Source of the DNA: Zopfochytrium polystomum
Taxonomy: Eukaryota; Chytridiomycota; Chytridiomycetes; Chytridiales; Chytridiaceae
NCBI GenBank assembly: GCA_025765615.1
Contig: JAIVFJ010000080.1
Span: forward strand, 124,001 to 188,000
Reading direction: 5' to 3'
DNA: 64,000 nucleotides
The translations under genes and the position numbers were made by a program. Below, one piece after another: positions 55,954-64,000 of this stretch. The notes below the pieces were generated by a model. It saw nothing but the letters and a program-made list of their open reading frames with translations, did not search any database and was not told where the DNA came from. Within the stretch, counting starts at the first letter, position 1. Every line of letters begins with the position of its first letter.

Positions 55954-56952
55954 ATGCAGCGGTCAACATCTCCTTCCCGTCGCCTCCTTGCAGCTACCCT
56001 CGTCCTCCTTTCGCTCCTTGCGCTCCTTGCCCTCCCCGCCCTCGCCCCAACGTCGGCCGCCGCATCCCCGGCAGCCCCCCCGAAACCGAAAATGGACTCG
56101 TCCTCCCCGTCGTCGTCACTCGACCGGACCCGGCCCGTTGTCATCCTCCTGCGCCACGCCGAAAAGCTCGACTGGCACCACGGCCTGGCCCCCGAGAACG
56201 AAAAGCGGGCAAAGGCCTCCTACGTCGACAACCACCAGCTGTCGGCAAAGGGCGTCGAGCGGGCGTACGCGCTGGTCCCGTACTTTCTCCAGCGGCCCGA
56301 GTTTGTCAGGCTGTTCCAGATGGCGCCCATCGCCGCCGTCATTGCGCAGGGCGTCGACCACGGCAACAGCAGCACCACAAGCAGCAGCGGCGGCGGCGGA
56401 AGCGGCAATAAGGCTAACGAGGTCGGCGGCATCGACGTCGGCAGGGGCCGCTCCGAGCGCCCGCGACAGACCTTGTGGCCGCTCGCCGCGGCGCTGGCGT
56501 CGCGGGCCCCCGTCAAGCCGACGCTGTACCCTGACCAACAGGCCGGCAGCGATGTGCGGTCGCTCGTGGCGCCGTCCCCCGGCGGCGGCGGAGGCGACGG
56601 CCCGCTGCGCCTAGAAGACGGCTACCTGAAGCGCAACGTCCGCGCCTTGATCGAGCGACTCCGCGGACCCGAGTTTGCCGGGAAATCCGTCATCGTGGCG
56701 TGGTCGCACCAAACGCTGCCGGCTTTGGCGGTCGCGCTCGGCGTCCCCGCGAGCGAGGTGCCGAACAAGTGGGGGAAGCGGTTCGACGTGACGTGGGTGC
56801 TCGAGCCGGTCGCCGGCGGCAAGTTCAAGCTGGTGCAGATGCCGCAGCTGCTGCTGTTCGGCGACGAAAACTCGATCATCGAGGTCGGGAAGGGATATAA
56901 GGGGCCGTCGCTGCTGGACGACTCGGGCGCTGGGGATGACAGCGATGATTGA
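55954..56952 (+). CDS. Secreted histidine-phosphatase-superfamily protein
   Basis: 332 residues from ATG 55954; the frame is open upstream through the GA tract but this ATG starts a clear signal peptide (LLAATLVLLSLLALLALPAL). The phosphate-pocket motif LLRHAEKLDWHHG carries the catalytic histidine, SERPRQTLWPL follows at the usual place, and the second histidine sits in IVAWSHQTLPALAVAL. The domain ends in an acidic tail. Such enzymes dephosphorylate small molecules or proteins through a phosphohistidine; the substrate is unknown. Single exon, GC-rich. Its stop is 64 bp from the stop of the convergent HIT gene. Confidence 0.8.
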   Translation: MQRSTSPSRRLLAATLVLLSLLALLALPALAPTSAAASPAAPPKPKMDSSSPSSSLDRTRPVVILLRHAEKLDWHHGLAPENEKRAKASYVDNHQLSAKGVERAYALVPYFLQRPEFVRLFQMAPIAAVIAQGVDHGNSSTTSSSGGGGSGNKANEVGGIDVGRGRSERPRQTLWPLAAALASRAPVKPTLYPDQQAGSDVRSLVAPSPGGGGGDGPLRLEDGYLKRNVRALIERLRGPEFAGKSVIVAWSHQTLPALAVALGVPASEVPNKWGKRFDVTWVLEPVAGGKFKLVQMPQLLLFGDENSIIEVGKGYKGPSLLDDSGAGDDSDD

Positions 56953-57016
56953 AAATTGGAGTGTTTGGTCAAATAGTGTTTGGTCCAAAGGTGCTTGCGA
57001 GCTGGGTGTTTGTGTA

Positions 57017-58759
57017 TTAAAAAAAGGGCGCATCCCAACCCCACTCTTTACCGTCGCCCGACTGTTCCGCTCTTTCTAAACCATCAATAACTACGTTGAC
57101 ACCAACCCACCATCTGATCCACCGGCCCTTGCCCGTTCTTGCGACAGGGGCACGTTCGGATGTGTCTCCAACGCACGACCCCGCGCAGCTACGGAGCGCC
57201 GCCCCGTTTACCCAACGCTCCTTCCTCTGCTGGCGCCACCAACCCAAAAGCTGAGTCCACCAGCTGGCGTCCTCTGGCGGGTACTTGGCAGCGCGTATCC
57301 AATTCTTAAAAGGAGGCGCAATGACGTGAAGGTGCAGATGCTGAACGGAAGTAAACGGAGGCACGTGGAAACCAAGAAGTCGCACAGGGTACCCGGTGTC
57401 GCCCTGGTCGACGACTGCTCCGTTTCGCTCCCCCTCCTCCTCCTCTACGGTCGCGAGCATGGGTTCAGTGCCAGTGGGTGCGGCAGAATCACACTCTCCA
57501 AAAGCCGAGCCGGAGCGGCTCCCGCCCTCTCTCCCGCCGTCGAAGCAGTCATCCGTCGTCGACCCCATCGGCACGCCAAAACGCTCGGAGAGCAGCTGAT
57601 GGCCGAGCGCGCGCATCGATCGCAGCAGAGGCAGGTGCCTTGCCGTCAAATTCAACACGCTAGGAATGTGCTCGCGAGGGATGATGAGAAGGTGCACGCG
57701 GGCGGACGGGTTGATGTCGTGGAACACGACAAACTGGTCGTCGGCGTGCACCAGGCGGCGGAGGCGATCGTCGTCCGAATCGCTCGGCGGCACCGCCGCG
57801 GGCGCCGCGTGGTGATGCTGCTGCTCGTGACGGGCGGCGGCCGGCCGGAATCCGGTGGGCGCGATGCGGCTGATGTCGCAGAATATGCAGCGACCGCTCG
57901 CGCCGTCGTGGTGGTGGTGGTGGCGGTGCTCTCTCGCGCCGGTCGCGACCGGTATGGCGGTGCGCGCTGGGTCTTCCTCGGAGTCAGCGGCGGCGGGCGT
58001 TTCCGCCGCATAAAAGTGCGGGGTCGGGCTCGCGTCGCCGAAAGGATGTTGCGAAGGCGGCGGCGGCGGCGCGGTGGTGGTGGCGGAAGATCGGGTCGTC
58101 GAGTCCAGGGGGGCCTTGTTGGTTGCTGTCCTCCACAACATGGAGAGCGGGGTTGCACCTTCGGCGCGGTCTCGGTGCTCTTCAAAGGGGAAGATGCTGC
58201 AGCCGGCCGCCCTGAGGAGGGGCTTTGGCACGTACAACAGCTGCAGGCAAAAAATGTCGTACAGAACAAGCGCCTCGGTCGACAGATGGAAGATGCTTCC
58301 GGCGGAGGGGAGGGGAGGCGCGCGGGCGATGGCGAATGCAACAAGGGCGAGAGCCGCGGCGGACGCGGCAACGGCAACCGCGCTGGCGCGGGAACGAGAA
58401 GAGCTACTGGAGTGGGCGGCCTTTGGGGAAGAACTAATTGCGGGGTGGGCAGCGGCTGTGGTGGCACCGGAAAGATGAAGCAGCAGACCTCCTTTTGCTT
58501 CTTGTTCTTCTTCACGTTCACGTTTAGCTGCCTGGTCTCTGTCTTTGGTTCTGGCGGCGCTCCTGCTGCTGCTGTTACTTGCGCTGCTGCTGCTTGTCCG
58601 CGGGCGCGCCGTCGTCGCGGTCGCCGTCGCCGTCGTGGTCGTCGTCGTCGTCGTCGTTGCTGTCGTCGTCGTTGTGCTCAAAGGATTGTTGCCCCTGCCG
58701 CCGCCGCCGCCGCCGCCGCTGCTAAGGTCGTCGCCGTCTCGTCGTTTTGGTCGTGGCAT
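57017..58759 (-). CDS. HINT3-like HIT-family protein with hydrophobic N-terminal region
   Basis: 580 residues from ATG 58759 (MPRPKRRDGDD); the frame extends upstream only through a (GA)n-encoded Glu-Arg run. Ser/Thr/Ala-rich N-terminus, then a hydrophobic helix (AVAVAASAAALALVAFAIA) near 160-185. The HIT domain begins at GRCIFCDISRIAP, has FVVFHDINPSARVHLLIIP and the triad GFHVPPFTSVQHLHLHVIAP. About 80 residues of acidic, Gly-rich insertion split the domain between SERFG and YPVRLLGFHV. HINT3 relatives hydrolyse nucleoside phosphoramidates. The insertions and possible membrane helix are unusual; the insertions could hide unspliced introns. Confidence 0.75.
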   Translation of the reverse strand: MPRPKRRDGDDLSSGGGGGGGRGNNPLSTTTTTATTTTTTTTTATATATTARPRTSSSSASNSSSRSAARTKDRDQAAKREREEEQEAKGGLLLHLSGATTAAAHPAISSSPKAAHSSSSSRSRASAVAVAASAAALALVAFAIARAPPLPSAGSIFHLSTEALVLYDIFCLQLLYVPKPLLRAAGCSIFPFEEHRDRAEGATPLSMLWRTATNKAPLDSTTRSSATTTAPPPPPSQHPFGDASPTPHFYAAETPAAADSEEDPARTAIPVATGAREHRHHHHHDGASGRCIFCDISRIAPTGFRPAAARHEQQHHHAAPAAVPPSDSDDDRLRRLVHADDQFVVFHDINPSARVHLLIIPREHIPSVLNLTARHLPLLRSMRALGHQLLSERFGVPMGSTTDDCFDGGREGGSRSGSAFGECDSAAPTGTEPMLATVEEEEGERNGAVVDQGDTGYPVRLLGFHVPPFTSVQHLHLHVIAPPFKNWIRAAKYPPEDASWWTQLLGWWRQQRKERWVNGAALRSCAGSCVGDTSERAPVARTGKGRWIRWWVGVNVVIDGLERAEQSGDGKEWGWDAPFF

Positions 58760-58911
58760 ACGGCGCGCGCGGATGGGGGAGGGATATGTGGTCTCTCTTT
58801 TCACTTCTTCTGTTCTTCTGGAAGGCCCTTGCGGCAATGCTCGTCTGTCTGTCTCTCCGTCGCACTCTCTGCTCTGGTCGTGCCCCGTCTGTCTTTTGTC
58901 TGCCTCCAACG

Positions 58912-58995
<84 letters not shown>

Positions 58996-59392
58996 CCCAG
59001 GCCTGGTGCGCCCCTTGAGAAGTCAGGGCACAGTGCGAAAACCGGACTTCAGCGGAGTATATCATCGCGAACGAACACTTCTCGCTCGCCCCACTTCTCC
59101 CTTTTTCTTCGTCCGCTTCCTCCTCTTCCGCCTCCTCCTCCTATGACCTAATCCGTCTACCCCCCCATGTGCCCTCCCTGAAAGGGAGTAACACGCACAC
59201 ACACGCTCAACACACGCACACACAAAAGCGAAGGAGAAGCTCCCTGTTCCCAGATCAAAGATCCGATACGAAACGAAATACATAATAAAGAGAAACAAAA
59301 AAAAAAAAAAAAAAGAAGAAAAGGCAGTTCAAATTTGCTCAGAGGGGGGAATAAAAAAAAGCCCTATATCGTCCATCCCCACATCGCACAGA
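58760..59392. promoter_or_regulatory. Divergent upstream region of the HIT and malate dehydrogenase genes
   Basis: It contains a roughly 78-bp pure (TC)n tract (58914-58991), which reads (GA)n on the HIT strand, and an A tract near 59300. An AATAAA-like run near 59282 has no obvious gene. Confidence 0.5.
58914..58991 (+). repeat. (TC)n microsatellite
   Basis: An uninterrupted TC dinucleotide tract, the longest in the window, upstream of the HIT start. Confidence 0.97.
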
Positions 59393-60901
59393 ATGTTCTC
59401 GTCACGCCTTGTCCGTCCCGCCGTCGCTGCCGCCGTCTCTCGCGGCTTCGCTTCTTCGGCTGCATCGGTACGTGCTAGGCCCAACCTCTTCATTTTTCCC
59501 TCCTGTTCTCCTGCCCCTCTACCTCCTACCCACGCCTGTTGCTGTCTCAGACCGGTCACTACGTTTCCATCGCAAGAGTGCTGTAGCAGTGCGACGCGAT
59601 GACGCGTTCAATGATGTGGCCGCCACCAAAGATTGTGTGGCAATGACGCCATGTCCACTGTGCGTCGTATGACATCGCGAAGAAGCGGGATATCGCCTGT
59701 CGCGTTCGGCGTCTCCCCTTCTCACTCCAAGCAAAACAACACGCGCTGCGTCTGTTGCGCCGCTGCAATTTCCCTTCGGGAAATGGACGCCACTTCAACA
59801 ACTGATATCTCTTCTTTTCCAATATAGCGCAGCAAGGTCGTTGTCATTGGCGCCGCAGGCGGCATTGGCCAGCCTCTGTCGCTCCTGCTGAAGCTGAACC
59901 CGCACGTCTCGCGCCTTTCCCTCTACGACATTGTCAACACTCCGGGTGTCGCGGCTGACCTCTCTCACATCAACACTCCCGCCGTCGTTACCGGGTTCAA
60001 AGGTGCCGAAAACCTGGGGGCCGCCCTTGAAGGCGCGGAGGTCGTTGTTGTTCCCGCCGGCGTTCCCCGGAAGCCGGGCATGACTCGTGACGACCTTTTC
60101 AACACGAACGCCAACATCGTTAAGGGCATCGGAGAGGCCATTGCCAAGTGAGGCCCTTGCCTCAGTAATAGTTATTCCCTCCGATCCGTCTGACGCTTCC
60201 CCGGCAATATAGGCACGCTCCCAAGGCCCATGTCCTCATCATCTCGAACCCGGTCAACTCCACTGTTCCCATTGTCGCCGAGGCCCTCAAGAAGGCCAAC
60301 GCCTTTGACCCCAAGCGCGTTTTTGGTGTCACCACCCTGGACGTCGTCCGCGCCTCAACTTTCGTGTCTGAGATCAAGGGCACTGACCCCGAGAAGACCA
60401 AGGTCACCGTTGTTGGTGGCCACTCTGGGATCACCATCATCCCTCTTCTCAGCCAGGTTGGACACTACCATTTACGCAACGACTTTTCCACATTCCACTA
60501 ATCTCGCTGTTATGCAGACTGGTTTGAAGTTCACCCAGGAAGAGATCGAGAAGCTGACCAACCGCATCCAGTACGGTGGTGACGAAGTTGTGAAGGCAAA
60601 GGACGGGACTGGTTCGGCCACCCTGTCGATGGCTCAGGCCGGCGCCAGGTTCACTGGGTCTCTTCTTCGCGCCTTGAAGGGCGAGAAGGGCATTGTTGAG
60701 CCCACTTTCGTGTACTCTGACGTTGCCAAGAAGGACGGTATCGACTTTTTCTCGACGAACGTTGAGCTCGGCGTGAACGGTGTCGAGAAGATCCACGGTC
60801 TTGGCCCCCTTTCGGAGTACGAGCAGAAGCTGTACGAGGCGGCTGTTCCCGAGCTCCAGAAGAACATCGCCAAGGGTGTTGCCCACGTCAACAAGGCTTG
60901 A
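59393..60901 (+). CDS. MDH: Mitochondrial malate dehydrogenase
   Basis: Four exons: 59393-59467, 59828-60147, 60213-60456, 60518-60901; 340 residues, the normal length. Exon 1 encodes a basic, Ala/Ser-rich mitochondrial presequence ([19 protein letters not shown]). NAD-binding loop [13 protein letters not shown], substrate arginines in [21 protein letters not shown] and the catalytic histidine in [11 protein letters not shown] are all present. It interconverts malate and oxaloacetate with NAD in the TCA cycle. Intron 1 is 360 bp, much longer than the other introns here (61-65 bp). Confidence 0.97.
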
Positions 60902-61305
60902 GGCAGCGTTGCGTGGTTGCGCTCGTCACTCGGCTTGTCTTCGTTTTTTTAAGATTTGTGGGATTCGATGAACCGCACACGTTCGCGTCCCGTTCCATCT
61001 CTTCGCATCGGTTTCAAGGATGTGGGCCCCATTTTGTTGTGACAATAAAAGTATCAACACTGAAACTCTGGCACATGAGTAGTGTGTGTTTTTTCATTGT
61101 TAAAAAGTCGGATAATTGTAACAGCAACGTTGCTCGCATTACGAACGTTGGCCTGTAGTGAAGCGAACTCGGATCAAGTCCTCACGCTCAACTCTGGTGG
61201 TTATCACAATTTTCAAAAAAAAAAAAAAAAAAAATCACGAAATATTTGAGAATAACAGGAGCAAAGGAAAGAACGGACACGACGGACGCCTGCCCTCCCC
61301 CCCAA
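60902..61305. other. Convergent 3' region between malate dehydrogenase and the UPF0642 gene
   Basis: 3' UTR sequence with an A tract near 61217-61235; no gene seen. Confidence 0.5.
61044..61049 (+). terminator. Polyadenylation signal AATAAA for malate dehydrogenase
   Basis: AATAAA about 140 bases after the stop. Confidence 0.65.
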
Positions 61306-62257
61306 TCAAAACAAGATCTTTCTCCGGCTCTTTTTGAACTTTTCCCTGGTTTTCCTGGCGCCCAACACAGTCCGGCTCTTGCTCTGGCTGCGCCCGCGCT
61401 TCATCCTCCTCTTCTTGCCCGCCTGCAACTCCGACTCCATCGTCTCGATCATGCCGCCCGCCGTCGCCGCCGCTTCCTCCTGCCGCCGCAGCCGGGCCGC
61501 CTTCCACGCGAGGTTCCTGTCCTTCTGCCTAGACTTGCCCTTGGACATGGTCAGCTTGTCTCGCTCCAGTTCGGAGAACTGCGACAGGTCCATGCGGTCG
61601 ATCTCTGGTGCGAGCGGCGGGAGGGCAACGGCATCGGCAGCGGATTCTGCTGGGGCGGGAGGGCCGGTAGCGGGGGTGGGGACGGGAGTGGAGGCGGCGG
61701 GGGCAGGAGTGGAAGCGGCGGCTTTGCGGACGGGCGCGCGCCGCACGGCGGGGGCGGGTGCGGGGCGAGAGGTGAAAGCGGTCAAGAAGGAGAATCGGGT
61801 GGACGACGACGACGACGACGACGGGGCGTCGGCGGCTCCGGGGCGGCCGCGGGCTTGCATCTCGTCGTCTTCGTTTTCGTCGACAAAGGCGCCGTCGTCG
61901 CCGTCGTTGTCGGCGTCCATGTAGACATCGTCGCCGTCCGGCTCTGGATTCAAGAGCGGCGGGCGGAACGCGGCTTCGGCCTGGGCCTTGGCGAGGGCTT
62001 CGAGGCGGGCGTCTTCGACGGGTTTGAAGACCTGTGGAGTAGTGCGTGAGAAGTGTTGCTGTTTTGTGGGTTCAAAGGAGGAAGAGCGGGGCTCGTTTCG
62101 CTCTAGGGTGTTTCGTTATGGGGCTCACCTCCTCGCGCTTGATGTTGCGGAAGTGCCGCTTCTTCTTGGACCGGATCGATACCTTGTTTGAAAGTGAGGC
62201 GGCGGGCGGGGAGTGGGGTCAGAAGGTCGGTGAAACGGAACCTGTTGCGCTTACCAT
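61306..62257 (-). CDS. UPF0642 / LLP-like nucleolar basic protein
   Basis: Proposed exons 62255-62257 (the start codon alone), 62129-62182 and 61306-62031, giving 260 residues. The joined N-terminus reads SIRSKKKRHFRNIKREE then VFKPVEDARLEALAKAQ, the conserved start of the UPF0642 family (yeast YBL028C, animal LLPH). An acidic stretch, a Pro/Ala/Ser-rich linker and a basic C-terminus (KSRQKDRNLAWKAARLRRQ and GRSQSKSRTVLGARKTREK) follow. Relatives are small nucleolar proteins linked to ribosome production; this one is longer because of the linker. The one-codon first exon is inferred from ATG-GTAAGC at 62257-62249 and a phase-0 acceptor at 62183. Confidence 0.75.
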
Positions 62258-62952
62258 TTTGGTTGGGATCGACTTTTTTTCTTTCTTTCTTTCTTTCTTT
62301 CTTTCGTCACTCTTCCTTTTTCATTCGTTGCCCCCCTCCCTTGTCACCACAGCAAAATATCTTTGTGATATTTATTTGGGGAAAGTCCTCCTCGAGGTCG
62401 CATAAATAAAGTCTCATAAATATGAAGTCCAACATTTTTATTCACAGAAACAAGCACAACTGTGATAAAACTGCAAGGATTGGAACACCCCCCCCCCCCC
62501 TGCTGTTACGATCTCCCAAGCTCTTGCAGTTTCCAAGACATATTCAAAGTGCATTTCCAGCTTACCTGTCTTTATTGGGACTGTTCATGTTTTGGGGTTC
62601 TTGTTGTGCCTCTCGGACCCTCTTCATTTCTTTTTATTTGGTAGCTCACTGACTTATGGACTGCTCGGCAGCGAGAGGGTGAATGCTCCTCACGCATGCC
62701 TACTTTTTTGGCACTTGTTCAGGGGGGGGGAAGTGACAAATGTTTTCGCCACTTTAACCCTTTCAACCCTGAGTCAAAATCCCAGACGGCCACCTCTTTC
62801 AAACGCCATCGAGGCAATTTTTCAGTGACGCACTGCCAAAAAAAAAGAGGACCAAGTAGGAAGTGTCGGTATTTCCATCGTATTCTCCGAAGGAACGATT
62901 TTAACGCCTCGTCGTACGGTTTGGAGGAAAGGAAAGCCTTGATCGATGGGAA
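62258..62952. other. Non-coding stretch with CTTT and C-run repeats
   Basis: It contains (CTTT)n at about 62275-62305, a C tract at 62490-62500 and a G tract near 62722. No gene-like frame is convincing. Confidence 0.5.
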
Positions 62953-63462
62953 ATGGTTCCAGGAGTTGGACGGTTCTTGAACGAGCCCCGTTCATCCAAT
63001 GATGATTACAATTTTGATTCCAACGAACATCACGAATGTCATATCCAGGCAATCACGCTCCGCGCGTCCGCCGCAAGGACAAGTCAGTTTGATTACTCTT
63101 ACAGATTTCGTGAATTGACAGATTCGTGCAGCAATACGTTTCCTCCATCCGTTGGTGATGCAAGAGTGCTCTTGGATGACTCAATTTCACTCGAGCAAGC
63201 CATGGAAAACGGTAAGCAATGGGATGATGTGTGCCCAGCGCATAACCCCAGCCACACATGACACTCTTCTTTTGCTTTGTTAGGCGGAACTGACTGGTTA
63301 GCAGCAAAAGGAACAAGACAGGCCCAAACCTATTGTGACTGTCAGTTATTGTTCTCGAAATGCCCATGGAAGCGCAAGCCACTGCCAATGCAGACGTTGG
63401 GGAGAAGGACCAGCCACAAACACACATCTCCACTTCATTCACTCGTTCCACTCGCTCACTGA
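62953..63462 (+). CDS. Possible two-exon gene of unknown function
   Basis: From ATG 62953 a frame runs to a good donor (AACG-GTAAGC, 63212). A pyrimidine-rich acceptor ends at 63283, and the frame continues to a stop at 63462, giving 145 residues. The join MENGGTDWLAAKG reads naturally and phases agree. Exon 1 ends with RVLLDDSISLEQAM; exon 2 has several cysteines (CDCQLLFSKCPW). I recognise no family. Either exon could belong to a larger gene. Confidence 0.4.
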
Positions 63463-63755
63463 GAGTAGACTGTTACATGTTTTTTTTTTTTTTTTTTTTG
63501 TTGTGTGTTCAATCTCCTGACGATCGGCCCCTCATGGTTAATTCGGGGTTGGGCTTGACCTGGCGAAAAAATTGGGGCAAGCAAGCAGGCAGACAAGAAA
63601 AGAAAAGTTGTTTTTAATATTTAATTTCAAGAAATGAATTGCAGCGCGTCATTCTGGCCGAAAAAGGAAAGTCACTGGTTCAAAAAAAATCAGTCTCTGT
63701 CCTCGTCGTCCCTTTGACCTGTCTGCCTCCCGTCGTGCGAGTCTGGCCTCCCGTC

Positions 63756-64000
63756 ATGGCCAGCAGCAGCAGCAGCAGCGCACCGTCCTGCACCACCTCG
63801 TACACGGGCCTCTGCTCCGCCGTCCTCTTGTCTGCTGCGCCGGGATCGCCCCCCTCCGTCCTGACCAACTACAGCGACTGGGCCGTCTCGGACGCCTACG
63901 TTCCGCTGCGCGCGAACGGCGCTTCTGCCAACTGCCTCACCGCCGCCTCTTACTTCCTGTGTGGCATACACGTTCCCGTGTGCTCCAGCGGCAACAACAA
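63756..64000 (+). CDS. Cysteine-rich secreted-type protein, cut by the window end
   Basis: From ATG 63756 (MASSSSSSAPSC) an open frame runs off the window. Cysteine spacing and the segments YTGLCSAVLL, VLTNYSDWAV, ANCLTAASYFLCG and IHVPVCSSG resemble a Frizzled-type cysteine-rich domain or the Cys-rich part of Mid1-like proteins. The upstream frame (LVVPLTCLPPVV) is open, so the true start may be further 5'. Only about 81 residues are visible. Confidence 0.45.
   Translation, partial: MASSSSSSAPSCTTSYTGLCSAVLLSAAPGSPPSVLTNYSDWAVSDAYVPLRANGASANCLTAASYFLCGIHVPVCSSGNN

Noticed and set aside
58547..59146. Long plus-strand frames across the (TC)n tract
   Set aside because: They are Ser-Leu translations of a microsatellite and antisense low-complexity DNA.
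1..64000. CRISPR arrays, bacterial operons, rRNA genes
   Set aside because: No regular spaced repeats, ribosome-binding sites or rRNA-like sequence were seen; introns show a eukaryotic genome.

Overview
This window comes from a eukaryotic nuclear genome. Its genes are cut by many short GT-AG introns, mostly about 35-120 bp. It carries LTR and LINE retrotransposons, long (TC)n/(GA)n microsatellites, and eukaryote-only genes: complex I NDUFA2, SAGA Ada3, Furry/Mor2, makorin and a HECT ligase. The compact genes, tiny introns, Furry/Mor2-Ada3-UPF0642 set and tryptophan-rich ankyrin repeats fit an early-diverging (zoosporic, chytrid-like) fungus. That placement is inference; nothing here proves it.

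Bases 1-25.3 kb are a repeat graveyard. The window opens inside a long LTR (1-503), followed by two decayed Copia pol remnants that share a short LTR (3096-3323 and 5742-6000). A 5'-portion LINE on the minus strand (6001-8227) comes next. An old Copia element (gag from 8841) is then split by a complete 7,998-bp Copia element (10869-18866) with two long LTRs and a CCTGA target duplication; the old element resumes at 18867. A truncated solo LTR (20394-21352), a palindrome, a GATCGC-rich block, non-coding DNA and a 1,453-bp element with inverted termini and a CCAT duplication (23522-24974) close this part.

From 25.4 kb on the DNA is gene-dense. In order: Nudix hydrolase (+), an unrecognised Ala/Pro/Gly-rich protein (+), an ankyrin protein (-), two head-to-head HSDL2-like short-chain dehydrogenases (- and +) with the same ten-exon structure and microexons, Ada3 (-), makorin (-), a four-helix membrane protein (+), a 10-exon Furry/Mor2 scaffold gene (+), a 13-exon PHD-ankyrin-HECT ligase (-), NDUFA2 (-), a secreted histidine-phosphatase-family protein (+), a HINT3-like HIT protein (-), mitochondrial malate dehydrogenase (+), a UPF0642/LLP nucleolar protein (-), and two poorly defined genes at the right edge. 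These are mostly unrelated housekeeping and regulatory genes; the only clear local relationships are the HSDL2 duplicate pair and the tightly convergent pairs Furry/HECT and phosphatase/HIT.

Exon joins were worked out by hand from splice signals, reading phase and family motifs. Every multi-exon model given keeps frame to its stop, but none has transcript support.
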